A DNA stretch of 64,000 nt from Acidobacteriaceae bacterium KBS 146 (lineage in GTDB: Bacteria > Acidobacteriota > Terriglobia > Terriglobales > Acidobacteriaceae): contig JHVA01000001.1 of NCBI GenBank assembly GCA_000688615.1, positions 186,001 to 250,000 of the forward strand. The letters are read 5' to 3'. Positions within the stretch are counted from its first letter, which is position 1. Every line of letters begins with the position of its first letter. A model generated the notes under the pieces. The model saw nothing but the letters and a program-made list of their open reading frames with translations. It ran no database searches and was not told the origin of the DNA. The translations under genes and the position numbers were made by a program. Of this stretch, positions 62,304 to 64,000 are shown piece by piece.

Positions 62304-64000
62304 ATGGCCGCCGAGTTTACCCACCTTCACCTGCATACTGATTACTCCCTGCTCGATGGCGCCTGTGACGTCGATAAGCTCGCCAGCCATCTGAGCAAGA
62401 TCGGCCAGAAGGCCGCCGCCATGACCGACCACGGCAACATCTATGGCGCGGTCCACTTCTTCGACGCCATGAAGAAGAAGGACATCAAGCCTATCCTCGG
62501 CTGTGAGCTCTATCTCTCCGAGACGGCGGATCACCGCGAGATGTCCGGCGGCTACAATCACTTTCTGGTTCTTGCAGAAAATGAAGAGGGCTATCGCAAC
62601 CTCGTCCGCCTCACCAGCGAGGCTGCCCTCCACGGCTTCTACCGCAAGCCCCGCGTCTCCAAAGAATTTCTCTCAAAGCACACCAAGGGTCTGATCGCCT
62701 TCTCAGGCTGCCTCGCCGGTGAGCTTAATCAGCACCTGATGGCCAACAAGTACGAGGAGGCCAAGAAGACCGCGGGCATGTTCCACGACATGTTCGGCAA
62801 GGACAACTTCTTCCTCGAGGTCCAGGACCACGGTCTTGAGCCCGACAAGCCCGTTCGCGAAGCTCTCTACCGCATGGAAAAAGAGCTGGGCATCCCGCTC
62901 ATCGCGACCAACGACTCGCACTACGTGGCCAACGACGACTCCCGCGCCCACGAAATCCTGCTGTGCGTGCAGACCGCGGGCAGCATGAACGATCCCAATC
63001 GCTTCAAATTCGACACGCAGGAGTTCTACATCAAGTCAGCCGAAGAGATGCATCGCCTCTTCGCCGACAACCCCGACGTCTGCACGCGCACGATGCAGTT
63101 CATCGACCGCTGCAACCTGAAGCTCAGCAAGGTCGACAATCCCTTCCCCGACTTTCCTCTTCCCGAAGGCTTCGACCTCGACAGCTACTTCGAAGCTGTC
63201 TGCCGCGAGGGCCTGAAGAAGCGCCTTGAGACCAACGTCGCGCATCTTCGCGCCAACGGCCTGCTCAGGAAGACCATCGCCGACTACGAAGATCGCCTGA
63301 ATCGCGAGCTCGATTGCATTAAGCAGATGAAGTTCCCCGGCTACTTCATGATCGTCTGGGACTTCATCCGTTACGCGAAGGAGCAGGGAATCCCCGTTGG
63401 TCCGGGCCGTGGTTCTGCCGCAGGCTCGCTGGTCGCCTACGTCATGGAGATCACCGACATCGACCCGCTCCAGAACGAGCTGCTCTTCGAGCGATTCCTC
63501 AATCCCGAGCGCGTGTCCATGCCCGATATCGATATCGACTTCTGCATGAACCGCCGCGGCGAGGTGATCGAGTACGTCAAGCGGAAGTACGGCATCGACC
63601 AGGTCGCGCAGATCATCACCTTCAACACGATGGCCGCCAAGGCCGCCATCAAGGACGTAGGCCGCGCCCTCGAGATGCCCTACGGCGAGGTCGACCGCAT
63701 CGCCAAGATGATCCCGCCGACGATTGGGATCACCATCGATGCCGCACTCAAGGACAATGGTCCTCTGGCGAACGCATACGAGAACGAGCCCAGGATCAAG
63801 GAACTGATCGACACGGCAATGCGTCTCGAAGGTCTGGTTCGCGGTGCCGGCGTTCACGCCGCCGGTGTCGTCATCGCGCCCCAGCCCCTTACCGAGCTCG
63901 TCCCGGTCACCCGCACCAAGGACGAGGCCACCGTCACCGCCTACGACATGAAGGCCGTCGAGAAGATGGGCCTACTCAAGATGGACTTCCTCGGCTTGAC
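62304..64000 (+). CDS. dnaE: DNA polymerase III alpha subunit (5' part; runs off window)
   Basis: 565 codons visible, open to the window edge; the full protein is about 1,150-1,200 residues. The PHP domain starts at HLHLHTDYSLLDGACD (about 7-22) and includes MTDHGNIYG. The polymerase palm shows GRGSAAGSLVAYVMEITDIDPL and the catalytic Asp pair in MPDIDIDFCMNRR. The start ATG 62304 begins MAAEFTHLHLH. It replicates the chromosome. No frameshift is seen. Confidence 0.97.
   Translation, partial: MAAEFTHLHLHTDYSLLDGACDVDKLASHLSKIGQKAAAMTDHGNIYGAVHFFDAMKKKDIKPILGCELYLSETADHREMSGGYNHFLVLAENEEGYRNLVRLTSEAALHGFYRKPRVSKEFLSKHTKGLIAFSGCLAGELNQHLMANKYEEAKKTAGMFHDMFGKDNFFLEVQDHGLEPDKPVREALYRMEKELGIPLIATNDSHYVANDDSRAHEILLCVQTAGSMNDPNRFKFDTQEFYIKSAEEMHRLFADNPDVCTRTMQFIDRCNLKLSKVDNPFPDFPLPEGFDLDSYFEAVCREGLKKRLETNVAHLRANGLLRKTIADYEDRLNRELDCIKQMKFPGYFMIVWDFIRYAKEQGIPVGPGRGSAAGSLVAYVMEITDIDPLQNELLFERFLNPERVSMPDIDIDFCMNRRGEVIEYVKRKYGIDQVAQIITFNTMAAKAAIKDVGRALEMPYGEVDRIAKMIPPTIGITIDAALKDNGPLANAYENEPRIKELIDTAMRLEGLVRGAGVHAAGVVIAPQPLTELVPVTRTKDEATVTAYDMKAVEKMGLLKMDFLGL

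Overview
The window is chromosomal DNA of an acidobacterium (Terriglobia/Acidobacteriaceae-like). This is inferred from gene content and protein style: a hopanoid cluster (ispH-shc-hpnH-hpnA-hpnG), MacB-type permease pairs, a large PDZ/GAF/PAS sensor kinase with an NtrC-type partner, and typical acidobacterial secreted proteins. No 16S rRNA is present, so the assignment is provisional.

Layout. 1-5.3 kb is core: gltX, a CheX-like gene, hrpB and a UdgX-type uracil-DNA glycosylase. An initiator tRNA gene at 5347-5423 is the attachment site of a genomic island of about 26.4 kb. The island ends at 31742-31786 in a 45-bp copy of the tRNA 3' part. From left to right it holds int and xis; a LysR regulator; a three-gene operon whose membrane protein carries the two copper-ligand motifs of PmoC/AmoC; secreted proteins around a CpxR/CpxA-like two-component system with Cpx-box-like sites; a frameshifted FAD monooxygenase; a GNAT gene; a MarR-DUF1398-DUF6790 block between 41-bp direct repeats; a decayed type IV secretion module (virB2, virB3, broken virB4 and a ParB-like tail); a very large secreted protein; and a RES/Xre toxin-antitoxin pair next to attR.

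31.8-64 kb is again core: an ArsR/GyrI-like pair, a BON-domain protein, a PpiD-like foldase, malQ, a small gene plus an NAD-binding protein, two MacB-like permeases, an ABC exporter with a DUF1223 protein, recN, an unannotated 48-residue metallothionein-like gene, the hopanoid operon, the NtrC-type regulator and its kinase, two alpha/beta hydrolases, an M20 peptidase and the 5' part of dnaE, which runs off the window.

How the genes work together. IspH supplies isoprenoid precursors, Shc cyclises squalene, HpnH adds adenosine and HpnG removes adenine to build extended hopanoids; HpnA and the zinc alcohol dehydrogenase probably act on later steps. In the island, the CpxRA-like pair probably controls three neighbouring small secreted proteins through shared upstream boxes. 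The most unusual element is the operon at 9033-12213. It looks like a divergent copper membrane monooxygenase-like assembly: a C-subunit-like membrane protein, a two-TM periplasmic copper-type protein with a predicted N-terminal His, and an SRPBCC protein. That reading rests on motif spacing and topology read by eye and needs structural and homology tests.
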